From the NCBI RefSeq assembly GCF_004145405.1, contig NZ_SELQ01000007.1:82987-146986 (forward strand): a stretch of 64,000 nt of DNA, read 5' to 3'. Below, in pieces: positions 8,896 through 17,433 of this stretch. Made by a program: the position numbers and the translations under genes. Source of the DNA: Salipiger sp. IMCC34102. Lineage in GTDB: Bacteria > Pseudomonadota > Alphaproteobacteria > Rhodobacterales > Rhodobacteraceae. The first letter of the stretch is position 1; each line of letters begins with the position of its first letter. The notes beneath the pieces were generated by a model. The model saw only the letters and a list, made by a program, of their open reading frames with translations, ran no database searches and had not been told where the DNA came from.

Positions 8896-9762
8896 TCAGA
8901 CGAGCGCCATGAAGGCGGGCCAGGCCTCGGGGTCGAGGACGGTCTTGTCGCGACAGCCCGGGTTGCAGAACCCGAAGGTGCGGCCTTCCATCTTCAACAG
9001 GTGCGTGACCGGCTTGCCGGAATAGGGGCAAGTCGCGTTCTCGGGGACACCTGCCTCCACCGCCGTCGCGGCGCGCGGGGACGGCCCGGGCCAGGGGGCC
9101 TTCGGCAGAGGAAGCGCGTAGGGCGTCGGGTCGTAATGTTTCATGAGGCCCATGGCCCGCCAGCGCCGGATCGCGGGATCGGCCAGATGCGCCGCCACGT
9201 AGTCCTGCGCCGCCGCGCCCACCGGCAGGCCGTAGGTCGCGATCCGCAGCGCCACCGGCGCAAAGAAGACATCCGCCAACGAGTAGGCCCCGAAAAGCCA
9301 GGGGCCGCCTGCCCCGTGACGGCTGCGCGCCAGCGACCAGAGCGTCTCGATCCGGGCGAGGTCCGCGCGGACGGCATCGCTCGGGGCGAACCCCTCCCAG
9401 GCGTGGGTCAGCATCATCGGGCAGTCGCTGCGCAATGCGCCGAAGCTCGCGTGCATCTCGGCCACCAGCGACCGTGCCAGCGCCCGTGCGCCGGGGTCGG
9501 TGGGCCAGAGGCCCGCGTCGGGATGCGCCTCCGCCAGCGTTTCGGCCATGGCAAGGCTGTCGATGATCACGTGGCCGGCGTCCGTCCGCAGGACCGGCAC
9601 CGTCCGGGCGGGGGCGAGATCGGCCAGGTCCCGCGCCATCGTCCCGTCGTAGAGTCCCACCATGTGCGTCCGGTACGGCAGGCCGAAGGCCTCCAGCATC
9701 AGCCAGCCGCGCAGGGACCAGCTGGAAAAGCTGCGGTCACCGATGAACAGATCGTAGGGCAC
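8896..9762 (-). CDS. Glutathione S-transferase with C-terminal YHS-like cysteine tail
   Basis: 288 residues from GTG 9762, preceded by AAGGAGAGG. The N-terminal thioredoxin-like GST domain has RSFSSWSLRGWLMLEA, with the catalytic serine region, and DSLAMAETLAEAHPDAGLWP; the helical C-domain includes GPWLFGAYSLADVFFAPV. GSTs are usually 200-230 residues; here about 50 extra residues follow, holding CPYSGKPV and then GRTFGFCNPGCRDK. These four-ligand cysteines look like a YHS/TRASH-type metal site. I infer a GST fused to a small zinc or other metal-binding module; no substrate can be assigned. Confidence 0.85.
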   Translation of the reverse strand: MPYDLFIGDRSFSSWSLRGWLMLEAFGLPYRTHMVGLYDGTMARDLADLAPARTVPVLRTDAGHVIIDSLAMAETLAEAHPDAGLWPTDPGARALARSLVAEMHASFGALRSDCPMMLTHAWEGFAPSDAVRADLARIETLWSLARSRHGAGGPWLFGAYSLADVFFAPVALRIATYGLPVGAAAQDYVAAHLADPAIRRWRAMGLMKHYDPTPYALPLPKAPWPGPSPRAATAVEAGVPENATCPYSGKPVTHLLKMEGRTFGFCNPGCRDKTVLDPEAWPAFMALV

Positions 9763-9834
9763 GGGCCTCTCCTTTTGCGCAACCCTACTCCGGGGCCGCG
9801 GCCTTGCGCCAACGCCGTTTCGTGATGACGCCGA

Positions 9835-10401
9835 TCACGCCAGGTGATTGACCGGGCCAAGCTGCCATGCGCCGTCGACCCGCCGCATCCGCGTGGCACC
9901 CAGGGGGTCGATCCGGTGCCCCATCGCCTCGTAGGCGGTGCCGCCCGCGCGGGGAAAGAGCGACATGATCGTCCCCATGTGCGCCACGACGATCAACTGC
10001 GCGTGGCGCTCCAGCAGCCGGTCGATGCAGGCGCCCACCCGGGCGGTCACCTCGTCCCAGGTTTCCCCGTCGGGCGCGCGCAAGCTACCCGGCGTTTCCC
10101 AGAAGGCGCGGGACAACTCGGGATCGCGCGCACTGACCTCCGTGTGGTGCAGACCGTCCCAGGCACCGAAGTCGATCTCCCGCAGATCGCGCGCGTCCGG
10201 CAGGCGGGGACGCGTCCCCTGCAGCGCATCGGCGGTGGTGACCGCGCGGATCAGATCGGAGGAGACCACCGGGGCCTGCGGCAGGTATGCGTCCAGTCGC
10301 GAGAGCGCGCCGCTGTCGGACAGATCGGCGGGCACGTCGCGCCAGCCGGTCATCGTCGTCTGGTGCGTCGGCCCGTGCCGGACCAGCCACAGGGTGCTCA
10401 C
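9835..10401 (-). CDS. Histidine phosphatase, probable CobC-like alpha-ribazole phosphatase
   Basis: 188 residues, GTG start at 10401 whose GTGA overlaps the stop of cobU by 4 bp. The start LWLVRHGPTHQ carries the RHG catalytic motif, REIDFGAWDGLHHTEV is the typical FGxWEG region, DGETWDEVTARV follows and the second histidine lies in VVAHMGTIMSLF. Enzymes of this family remove phosphates; the tight coupling with the cobalamin gene cobU suggests dephosphorylation of alpha-ribazole phosphate in the nucleotide-loop step. That specific role is inference; a general phosphoglycerate mutase-like phosphatase is the alternative. Confidence 0.8.
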   Translation of the reverse strand: MSTLWLVRHGPTHQTTMTGWRDVPADLSDSGALSRLDAYLPQAPVVSSDLIRAVTTADALQGTRPRLPDARDLREIDFGAWDGLHHTEVSARDPELSRAFWETPGSLRAPDGETWDEVTARVGACIDRLLERHAQLIVVAHMGTIMSLFPRAGGTAYEAMGHRIDPLGATRMRRVDGAWQLGPVNHLA

Positions 10402-10928
10402 GGCAGATCCCCCTTCAGCGCAAGTGGCAGCCCCGCCATCACCGCGACGACCCGGTCGGCACGGTCGGCGATCTGACGGTTCAACCCGCCCTGCAAGGTG
10501 CGGAACCGTCGGGCCAGCGCGTTGTCCGGCACGATCCCCTGCCCCACCTCGTTGCTGACGACGACGGTCGGCTCCCGGCGGCGGTCCAGCGCGGCCAGAA
10601 AGCCCGCGGCCCCGCCTTCGTCGAGCGTCTCGTCGCGCAGCAGCAGGTTCGACAGCCAAAGCGTCACGCAATCGACCAGCACGATCCGACCCGCCGGCAC
10701 CGCGTCCAGGGCTGCGGCAAGATCGAGCGGCGCCTCCATCGTGGTCCAGTCCGGCCCGCGCTGGTCGCGATGCCGTGCTATCTTGGCCCGCATCTCGTCG
10801 TCGAAGGCCTGTGCCGTGGCGATGTAGCTGCGCGGCCGATCCATGCCCATCACGAGGCTTTCGGCGTAGAGGGACTTGCCCGACGCGGCCCCTCCTAGAA
10901 CGAATGTAAGGCCCTGCAACTTTTTCAC
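10398..10928 (-). CDS. cobU: Adenosylcobinamide kinase / adenosylcobinamide-phosphate guanylyltransferase
   Basis: 176 residues, GTG start, normal family length. The bifunctional CobU/CobP enzyme phosphorylates adenosylcobinamide and transfers GMP to it, the first two steps of lower-loop assembly of vitamin B12. The P-loop GGAASGKS is at residues 12-19; YIATAQAFDDEM, AKIARHRDQRG, the LVDCVTLWLSNLL strand and VVVSNEVGQGIVP are all family motifs. It is divergent from rpoH2, with 85 bp between, and overlaps the phosphatase gene downstream. No cobalamin riboswitch is visible in the short leader. Confidence 0.95.
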   Translation of the reverse strand: MKKLQGLTFVLGGAASGKSLYAESLVMGMDRPRSYIATAQAFDDEMRAKIARHRDQRGPDWTTMEAPLDLAAALDAVPAGRIVLVDCVTLWLSNLLLRDETLDEGGAAGFLAALDRRREPTVVVSNEVGQGIVPDNALARRFRTLQGGLNRQIADRADRVVAVMAGLPLALKGDLP

Positions 10929-10956
10929 GGAACTTTATCTTCCTCCTCGGGTTTTC
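10929..10956 (+). promoter_or_regulatory. Possible ECF-type promoter upstream of rpoH2
   Basis: GGAAC at 10929-10933 is followed after 17 bases by GTTTTC at 10951-10956. GGAAC with a GTT about 16-17 bases downstream resembles ECF sigma promoters of alphaproteobacteria. It reads towards rpoH2 (ATG 11014) with a leader of about 50 bases. RpoH2 genes are known targets of ECF sigma factors in Rhodobacter, but the match here is short. Confidence 0.3.
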
Positions 10957-11013
10957 AGGGCAACACAAAGCTGTTGCCGAACCCGAGAGCAACAGCAACT
11001 CAGGGGATTTAAG

Positions 11014-11892
11014 ATGGCGTTCGACGGATTTTCCGACCAGACCTTGTCACGCACGGCCATGAAAGCCGAATTGCTGGATGCCGAGACCGAACTGCGTCTC
11101 GCCTACGCCTGGCGCGACGAAGGCTGCGAGAAATCCCTGCACCGTCTCATCACCGCCTACATGCGGCTAGCTATCTCGATGGCCGCGAAGTTCAAGCGCT
11201 ACGGCGCACCGATGAACGACCTGATCCAGGAAGCCTCCGTCGGGCTGATGAAGGCGGCGGAGAAGTTCGACCCCGACCGCGGCGTGCGGTTCTCGACCTA
11301 TGCCGTGTGGTGGATCAAGGCGTCGATCCAGGATTACGTGATGCGCAACTGGTCGATGGTGCGCACCGGGTCGACCTCCAGCCAGAAGTCGCTGTTCTTC
11401 AACATGCGTCGCGTCCAGGCCCGGCTGGAACGTGAGGCCGCCGCCGAGGGGCGCAAGCTGGAAGGCCACGTGATGCGCCAGCTCATTGCCACGGAAGTGG
11501 GCGTGCCGCTGCACGACGTCGAGATGATGGAAGGCCGCCTCTCGGGGTCCGACTACTCGCTCAACGCCACGCAATCGGCGGAGGACGAGGGCCGCGAGTG
11601 GATCGACGCGCTGGAGGACGACAGCTCCCAGGCGGCGGAGAACGTGGAACTGACCCATGACAACGCCTGCCTGCGCAACTGGCTTCTGACCGCGCTGTCG
11701 GACCTCAACGACCGCGAGCGGTTCATCGTGCGCGAACGCAAGCTGCGCGAGGATCCCAGGACGCTCGAAAGCCTCGGCACCGAACTGGGCTTGTCGAAAG
11801 AGCGCGTGCGCCAGCTGGAGGCCGCGGCCTTCGGCAAGATGCGCAAGAACCTCGAATCCCAAAGCCGGGAAGTGACGAACTTCTTCGCATGA
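11014..11892 (+). CDS. rpoH2: RNA polymerase sigma-32-type factor, RpoH2 group
   Basis: 292 residues, ATG 11014 with AGGGG upstream. It directs RNA polymerase to heat-shock and oxidative-stress promoters. Region 2 shows LIQEASVGLMKAAEKFDPDRG and FSTYAVWWIKASIQDYVMR; the RpoH box is TSSQKSLFFNMRRVQARLE, and region 4 has RTLESLGTELGLSKERVRQLE. The RpoH box (QKSLFFNMRR rather than QRKLFFNLRR) is like RpoHII of R. sphaeroides, the factor used in the singlet-oxygen response. The stop overlaps the start of chaN by 4 bp. Membership of group 2 rather than 1 rests on these residues from memory. Confidence 0.88.
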   Translation: MAFDGFSDQTLSRTAMKAELLDAETELRLAYAWRDEGCEKSLHRLITAYMRLAISMAAKFKRYGAPMNDLIQEASVGLMKAAEKFDPDRGVRFSTYAVWWIKASIQDYVMRNWSMVRTGSTSSQKSLFFNMRRVQARLEREAAAEGRKLEGHVMRQLIATEVGVPLHDVEMMEGRLSGSDYSLNATQSAEDEGREWIDALEDDSSQAAENVELTHDNACLRNWLLTALSDLNDRERFIVRERKLREDPRTLESLGTELGLSKERVRQLEAAAFGKMRKNLESQSREVTNFFA

Positions 11893-12665
11893 GGCGCTTG
11901 CTCGCGCTTCTGTGCTGCGCGACCCCCGCGGTCGCGGATGTCGGCCCGCTGCCACGGGCCGACATCTACGTTCTGGGCGAAACCCACGACAACCCGGCCC
12001 ACCACGCGGTCCAGGCCGAGCTCGTCGCGCGCGTAGCGCCCGCGGCCCTCGTGTTCGAGATGATCGCCCCCGAGGATGCCGCGGCGGGGGCCGGGATCGA
12101 CCGCTCCGACGGCGAAGCGCTGGCCGAGGCGTACCGGTGGGACGCGCTGGGTTGGCCCGATTTCGCGATGTATCACCCGATCTTCGAGGCCGCCCCCGAT
12201 GCGCAGGTCATCGGGGCCCAGGTCGGTCGCGAGGATCTGGCCTCGGCCATGCGCAGCTCCGCCGAGGACGTGCTGGGGGTCGGCGTCGTGGGGTTCAACC
12301 TGTGGCCCCGCTCGGGTCCGGTGATGGAGGCGCTGATCGCGGATCAACGTGCCGCCCATTGCGACATGCTGCCCGAGGACATGCTTCCCGGCATGGTCGA
12401 GGCGCAGCGGCTGCGCGATGCGATGCTGGCCCTGGCGGCGCGCGATGCGGTGGACGACACCGGCGGGCCGGTCGTGGTCATCACCGGCAACGGCCACGCC
12501 CGCACCGACACCGGCGTGCCTTTCGTGCTCGATGCGCTTTCGCCCGACCTCGCGGTCTGGGCGCTGGGCCAGTTCGAAGAGCCCCCGGAGCCGGGCGCGC
12601 CCTTCGACGCCACGGCCGTCTCGCCCCCGGTGGATCGCGGCGCCCCCTGCGCGACGTTCCGCTAG
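11889..12665 (+). CDS. ChaN-family (Tiki-like) iron/heme-associated protein
   Basis: 258 residues beginning with a short signal-like sequence (MRRLLALLCCATPAVA). The motif VLGETHDNPAHH (28-39) and the later ITGNGHARTDTGVPFVL are the conserved histidine/glutamate signatures of the ChaN/DUF399 family, exported proteins linked to heme binding in Campylobacter and related to metal-dependent Tiki proteases. It overlaps the rpoH2 stop by ATGA, so the two genes should be translated together, placing this protein in the RpoH2 stress unit. A biochemical role is not established by the sequence. Confidence 0.82.
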   Translation: MRRLLALLCCATPAVADVGPLPRADIYVLGETHDNPAHHAVQAELVARVAPAALVFEMIAPEDAAAGAGIDRSDGEALAEAYRWDALGWPDFAMYHPIFEAAPDAQVIGAQVGREDLASAMRSSAEDVLGVGVVGFNLWPRSGPVMEALIADQRAAHCDMLPEDMLPGMVEAQRLRDAMLALAARDAVDDTGGPVVVITGNGHARTDTGVPFVLDALSPDLAVWALGQFEEPPEPGAPFDATAVSPPVDRGAPCATFR

Positions 12666-12795
12666 GCCTAGGGAAGCGGAAGGCGCTGTCCCGCGGCCAC
12701 GATACCTCTCCCCCGGCCCGACGGTGCGCACCCCTGCCGCGTTGCGCCCGCCCGATCCCGTGCTACATGGAACACGGCGCAAAAAAGGAGCCTGC

Positions 12796-13989
12796 ATGCT
12801 GGCGCAGCGACGTATCCTTCTGATCATCGGCGGCGGCATCGCGGCCTACAAGTCGCTGCTGCTGATCCGCATTCTGCGCGGCGCGGGCGCAGCCGTGACG
12901 CCCGTGATGACCCGCGGGGCGGGTGAATTCGTCACCCCGCTCAGCGTCTCCGCCCTGGCGGGGGAAAAGGTCTACGACAGCCTCTTCGATCTGACCGACG
13001 AGGCCGAGATGGGGCATATCCAGCTGTCGCGCGTCGCCGACCTGATCGTCGTGGCGCCCGCCACCGCCAACCTGATGGCGCAGGCCGCAACCGGGCAGGC
13101 GGGCGATCTGGCCACGACGCTGCTTCTGGCGACCGACACGCCGGTGCTGATGGCGCCCGCGATGAACGTGCGCATGTGGCAGCATCCCGCGACGCAGCGC
13201 AACCTCGCCACCCTGCGCGCCGATGGCGTAACCATGGTCGGCCCCGATGAGGGCGACATGGCCTGCGGCGAATACGGCCCCGGCCGGATGGCCGAACCGG
13301 AAGCGATCCTGGCCGCCATCGAGGCGCGCCTCGCGAAGGGCCCGCTGACCGGTCGGCACGTCATCGTCACCTCCGGCCCCACGCACGAGCCGATCGACCC
13401 CGTGCGCTACATCGCCAACCGCTCCTCCGGGGCGCAGGGCACCGCGATCGCGCGCAGCCTGGCCGCCCTGGGTGCCCGCGTGAGCTTCGTCACCGGTCCC
13501 GCCGCGGTGCCGCCCCCCGAGGGGGTCGAGGTCATCCGCGTCGAAACCGCGGCCCAGATGCACGATGCGGTCATGGCCGCCCTGCCGGCGGAGGCCTGCA
13601 TCATGGCCGCCGCCGTGGCGGACTGGCGCGTCAGCAACGCGGGCGCGCAGAAGATGAAGAAGACCGGGACCGGCCTGCCCGCGCTGGAGTTCGCCGAGAA
13701 CCCCGATATCCTTGCCGCCGTCTCCGGCCTCGGCGACGGCCGCCCCCGCCTCGTCGTGGGCTTCGCCGCCGAAACCGAGGATGTCACCGCCCACGCCACC
13801 GCCAAGCGGGCGCGCAAGGGCTGCGACTGGATCCTCGCCAACGACGTCTCGGACGGCACCGGCATCATGGGCGGGACCGAGAACGCGGTCACCCTGATCA
13901 CCGCGGACGGGGCCGAGGACTGGCCGCGCATGGGCAAGGGAGAGGTGGCGGACCGGCTCGCGCAACGGCTGGCGGAGGCGCTGGGATGA
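12796..13989 (+). CDS. coaBC: Bifunctional phosphopantothenoylcysteine decarboxylase / phosphopantothenate-cysteine ligase
   Basis: 397 residues, ATG 12796 with AAGGAG seven bases upstream. CoaBC joins cysteine to 4'-phosphopantothenate and decarboxylates the product to phosphopantetheine for coenzyme A. The flavoprotein CoaC half has [14 protein letters not shown] at the start, the catalytic-type histidine region around [29 protein letters not shown] and [13 protein letters not shown]. The CoaB half starts near residue 190 with [22 protein letters not shown] and includes [14 protein letters not shown] and [14 protein letters not shown]. No interruption is seen. Confidence 0.96.
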   Translation: MLAQRRILLIIGGGIAAYKSLLLIRILRGAGAAVTPVMTRGAGEFVTPLSVSALAGEKVYDSLFDLTDEAEMGHIQLSRVADLIVVAPATANLMAQAATGQAGDLATTLLLATDTPVLMAPAMNVRMWQHPATQRNLATLRADGVTMVGPDEGDMACGEYGPGRMAEPEAILAAIEARLAKGPLTGRHVIVTSGPTHEPIDPVRYIANRSSGAQGTAIARSLAALGARVSFVTGPAAVPPPEGVEVIRVETAAQMHDAVMAALPAEACIMAAAVADWRVSNAGAQKMKKTGTGLPALEFAENPDILAAVSGLGDGRPRLVVGFAAETEDVTAHATAKRARKGCDWILANDVSDGTGIMGGTENAVTLITADGAEDWPRMGKGEVADRLAQRLAEALG

Positions 13990-13993
13990 GACT

Positions 13994-14040
13994 GCGGGAC
14001 GCCTCGCCGGCGGGGCGGATATTTTTGGCCAGAAGAAGCA
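13994..14040 (+). repeat. Dispersed intergenic repeat family 1, copy A
   Basis: Immediately after coaBC, GCGGGACGCCTCGCCGGCG begins a stretch that continues into an ATATTTTT run and a purine-rich tail. The same core recurs at 24969-25020 and, inverted, at 37480-37538. The core GCCTCGCC/GGCGGGGC is nearly self-complementary, so a tight hairpin is possible. All three copies lie in intergenic DNA. Confidence 0.75.
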
Positions 14041-14131
14041 AGGGACCTGCCAGATCGGCGAGCGGTCGGGATCAGTCGAAGGCTCTGAGGGCCTTGTCCA
14101 GCGGGCCTGTCCGTTCGGGCGGAGGATCCGC

Positions 14132-14580
<449 letters not shown>

Positions 14581-14584
<4 letters not shown>

Positions 14585-15636
14585 TCATGGTCTTCGCCAT
14601 GATCGCCGCGATCTGGGGGATCGGGGCTGCGATGAAGGCGCCCCGCTCGGCGCGCTGGGTGATGACCGGCATCCTGCTGCTGGCCGTCGTGTTGGCGCAA
14701 CTGGTGCTTCCCCCGGACAACGGCCTGCGCCAGGCTACGGGCGGCGACGTGCGGCTGTGGCTGCTGCTGATCGGGTTCGGCGCGCTCGTCTGGGCCTACC
14801 GCCGGGCCCTGCGCGCGCTGAAATCCCGTGCCGCTCCGCCGCCGCAGGACGCGCTGCCGCCGCGAGAGGGATTTTCCGAGAGCGAATTGAACCGCTACGC
14901 CCGGCACATCATGCTGCGCGAGGTCGGCGGCCCGGGACAGACCGCGCTCAGCCGCGCGCGGGTTCTGGTGGTGGGCGCCGGGGGGCTGGGCTCGCCCGCG
15001 CTGCTCTACCTCGCGGCCGCCGGGGTCGGCACCATCGGTGTGATCGACGACGACGTGGTCGAAACCTCGAACCTGCAGCGCCAGGTCATTCACCGCGACG
15101 GATATATCGGCAGCCCGAAGGTCGCCTCGGCCAGCCAGGCGCTGCGCGAGTTGAACCCGCATGTCGCGATCCGGCCCTACCACCGGCGTCTCGACGCGGA
15201 AATCGCGGAGGAGCTGATCGCCGACTACGACCTCGTGCTCGACGGCTGCGACAACTTCGACACGCGCTACCTGGTGAACCGGGCCTGCGTGGCGATGGAC
15301 ACGCCGCTGATCGCCGCCGCGATCACCCAGTGGGAAGGGCAGATCGGGCTTTACGATCCCGCGCGCGGGGGCCCGTGCTTTGCCTGCGTCTTTCCCACCG
15401 CCCCCGATCCCGGGCTGGTGCCGACCTGCGCCGAGGCGGGCGTCATCGCCCCCCTGCCCGGCGTGATCGGATCCATGATGGCGGTCGAGGCGCTCAAGAC
15501 CCTGACCGGCGCGGGCGCGGGATTGCGCGGACGGCTGATGATCCACGACGCGCTCTATGCCGAAAGCCGCACCCTCAAGACCGCGGCGCGGCCCGACTGC
15601 CCGGTCTGCGCTGGCAAGGGCTTGCGCCAGGCCTAG
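14581..15636 (+). CDS. moeB: MoeB/ThiF-type adenylyltransferase with N-terminal membrane segments
   Basis: 351 residues. The catalytic part starts near residue 100 ([19 protein letters not shown]) and has the nucleotide motif [21 protein letters not shown] (131-151), [16 protein letters not shown] and two zinc-ligand pairs, CFAC and CPVC. Such E1-like enzymes adenylate the C-terminal glycine of MoaD or ThiS. The first 80 residues are unusual for MoeB (about 250 residues): they hold three hydrophobic stretches, about 1-18, 27-44 and 58-73, so the enzyme is probably anchored in the membrane. Internal ATGs near the start leave the exact N-terminus open. Confidence 0.88.
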
Positions 15637-15686
15637 GCGCGCGGCACTCTGACCTCCGTCGTCCTTTCCCCACAGGAGCCTGCCCC

Positions 15687-16472
15687 ATGAAACTGATCGC
15701 CCCCCTCGCCGCTGCCGTCCTGGCCGGTGCCGCCAGCACCGCCGCGGCCCAGGTCCTGCCCGATCTGGGTGGCCAGACCGTCGCCGTCGCCGTCGAGAAC
15801 GCCTACCCCCCGCTGCAATTCGTCCAGGACGGCGAGGCGATGGGCTGGGAATACGACGCCATGGCCGAGATCGCCGAGCGGCTGAACCTGACCGTCGATT
15901 ACCAGACCACCAGCTGGGACGCAATGATCCCCGCCGTGGCCCAGGGCCAGTACGACATGGGCATGACCGGCATCACGATCCGCGAGGACCGGGCCGAGGT
16001 GGTGGATTTCTCCGACAGCTACATGACCTCGGAAATGGTGATGCTGGTGCGCGGCGACGAGGATCGCTTCGCGGACGCCGCCGGTTTCGCCGCCGATCCC
16101 GACCTGCTGATGGCCGCCCAGCCCGGCACGACCCCCTTCTACGTGGGCGTCTACGACGTGCTCGACGGGGACGAGGCGACACCGCGCATCGTCAAGATGG
16201 AAACCTTCGGCGCCACCGTGCAGGCGCTGCGCGCGGGCGACGTGGACCTGGTGCTGACCGACGGGACGGCGGGGCAAGGCTACGTCGACGCCAGCGACGG
16301 CGCGCTCAAGATCGTGGGCGAGAAGCTGGGCACCGAGGATTTCGGCTTCATCTTCCCGCAGAACTCCGAACTGGTGGCCCCCGTGAACGCCGCCATCGCC
16401 GAGATGCGCGAGGACGGCACGATCGAGGCGCTGAACACGAAGTGGTTCCTCGACTTCAAGATGGGTGAATAA
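15687..16472 (+). CDS. Amino acid ABC transporter substrate-binding protein
   Basis: 261 residues, with CAGGAG before ATG 15687. A signal peptide ([22 protein letters not shown]) is followed by a family 3 extracellular solute-binding domain: [56 protein letters not shown] and QPGTTPF. The protein binds an amino acid or related small solute in the periplasm and delivers it to the permease encoded 75 bp downstream. The particular ligand cannot be read from the sequence. Confidence 0.9.
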   Translation: MKLIAPLAAAVLAGAASTAAAQVLPDLGGQTVAVAVENAYPPLQFVQDGEAMGWEYDAMAEIAERLNLTVDYQTTSWDAMIPAVAQGQYDMGMTGITIREDRAEVVDFSDSYMTSEMVMLVRGDEDRFADAAGFAADPDLLMAAQPGTTPFYVGVYDVLDGDEATPRIVKMETFGATVQALRAGDVDLVLTDGTAGQGYVDASDGALKIVGEKLGTEDFGFIFPQNSELVAPVNAAIAEMREDGTIEALNTKWFLDFKMGE

Positions 16473-16546
16473 GGCGCGCGGGGCAAAGGCGGACGACATG
16501 CGCCTTCCGCCTTGCCCGGCCCCCGACCCCTGCGGCACGGCCCCTC

Positions 16547-17317
16547 ATGCGTGAGCCTGCGCGCGATCGCGACTTTCCCTGGTGGCTTCTGGCCGTCGTG
16601 GGTCTGGGGCTGTGGATGTTCTTCCAGGTGGCCACGGACGAAGCCTACCGCGGTGTCCTGCCGACGCTGGCCAAGGGCATCCGGATCACCGTCTTCGTGG
16701 CCGTGGTGTCCTACGGTCTGGCCTGCGCGCTGGGCCTGGCGCTGGCGCTCATGGCGCTGTCGCGCATCACGCTGCTGCGGCAGATCGCGCGGTTCTACGT
16801 GGAAGTCATGCGCGGCATCCCGATCCTCGTCCTGCTGCTCTATGTGGCCTTCGTGCTGGCGCCCGCCCTGGTTTCGGCCTGGAACGCGCTGGGCCTGCCC
16901 GAGGCGCGGACCCGCGATTTCAGCCTGCTCTGGCGCGCGATCATAGCGCTCACGCTGGCCTATGCCTCGTTCCTGGCAGAGGTTTTCCGCGCAGGCCTGC
17001 AATCGGTCGACGAAGGTCAGATCGAGGCCGCGGAGGCGCTTGGCCTGACCGGCTGGCAGCGCTTTCGCCACGTCGTCTGGCCCCAGGCGCTGCGCACGGT
17101 CCTGCCGCCTCTCGGCAACGACTTCGTCGCGATGGTCAAGGATTCCTCGCTGGTCTCGGTGGTGGGCGTGGCGGACGTCACCCAGCTGGGCAAGATCACC
17201 GCCGCGGGCAACTTCCGCTACTTCGAGACCTACAACGTCGTGGCGCTGATCTACCTGACCATGACGATCGGGCTGTCCATCGCCCTGCGCCGCTTCGAGC
17301 GGGGCCTGCGTCGCTGA
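16547..17317 (+). CDS. Amino acid ABC transporter permease (HisM/GlnP type)
   Basis: 256 residues, ATG 16547. Five or so membrane segments are present and the EAA-loop motif that docks the ATPase reads EAAEALGLTGWQRFRHVVWP, followed by QALRTVLPPLGNDF and MVKDSSLVSVVGVADV, all standard for polar amino acid permeases. It should work with the solute-binding protein just upstream. No ATP-binding subunit is encoded in this unit or nearby; the next gene is a peptidase. The transporter therefore needs an ATPase encoded elsewhere. Confidence 0.92.
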   Translation: MREPARDRDFPWWLLAVVGLGLWMFFQVATDEAYRGVLPTLAKGIRITVFVAVVSYGLACALGLALALMALSRITLLRQIARFYVEVMRGIPILVLLLYVAFVLAPALVSAWNALGLPEARTRDFSLLWRAIIALTLAYASFLAEVFRAGLQSVDEGQIEAAEALGLTGWQRFRHVVWPQALRTVLPPLGNDFVAMVKDSSLVSVVGVADVTQLGKITAAGNFRYFETYNVVALIYLTMTIGLSIALRRFERGLRR

Positions 17318-17433
17318 GGCGCGCGCGCGGATCCGCCGAAAGCCATGGCCCGGCGCCGGTGCGCCCCCCTTGCCCGGGCTGCGGGTGGCAGAGGACGGCC
17401 CCGGCGCCTAGATGTGAGGGAAAGGAGACATTC

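Noticed and set aside
14041..14131. Possible short gene between repeat copy A and dut
   Set aside because: The stretch has no ribosome site with a start codon and its translations have no coding character.
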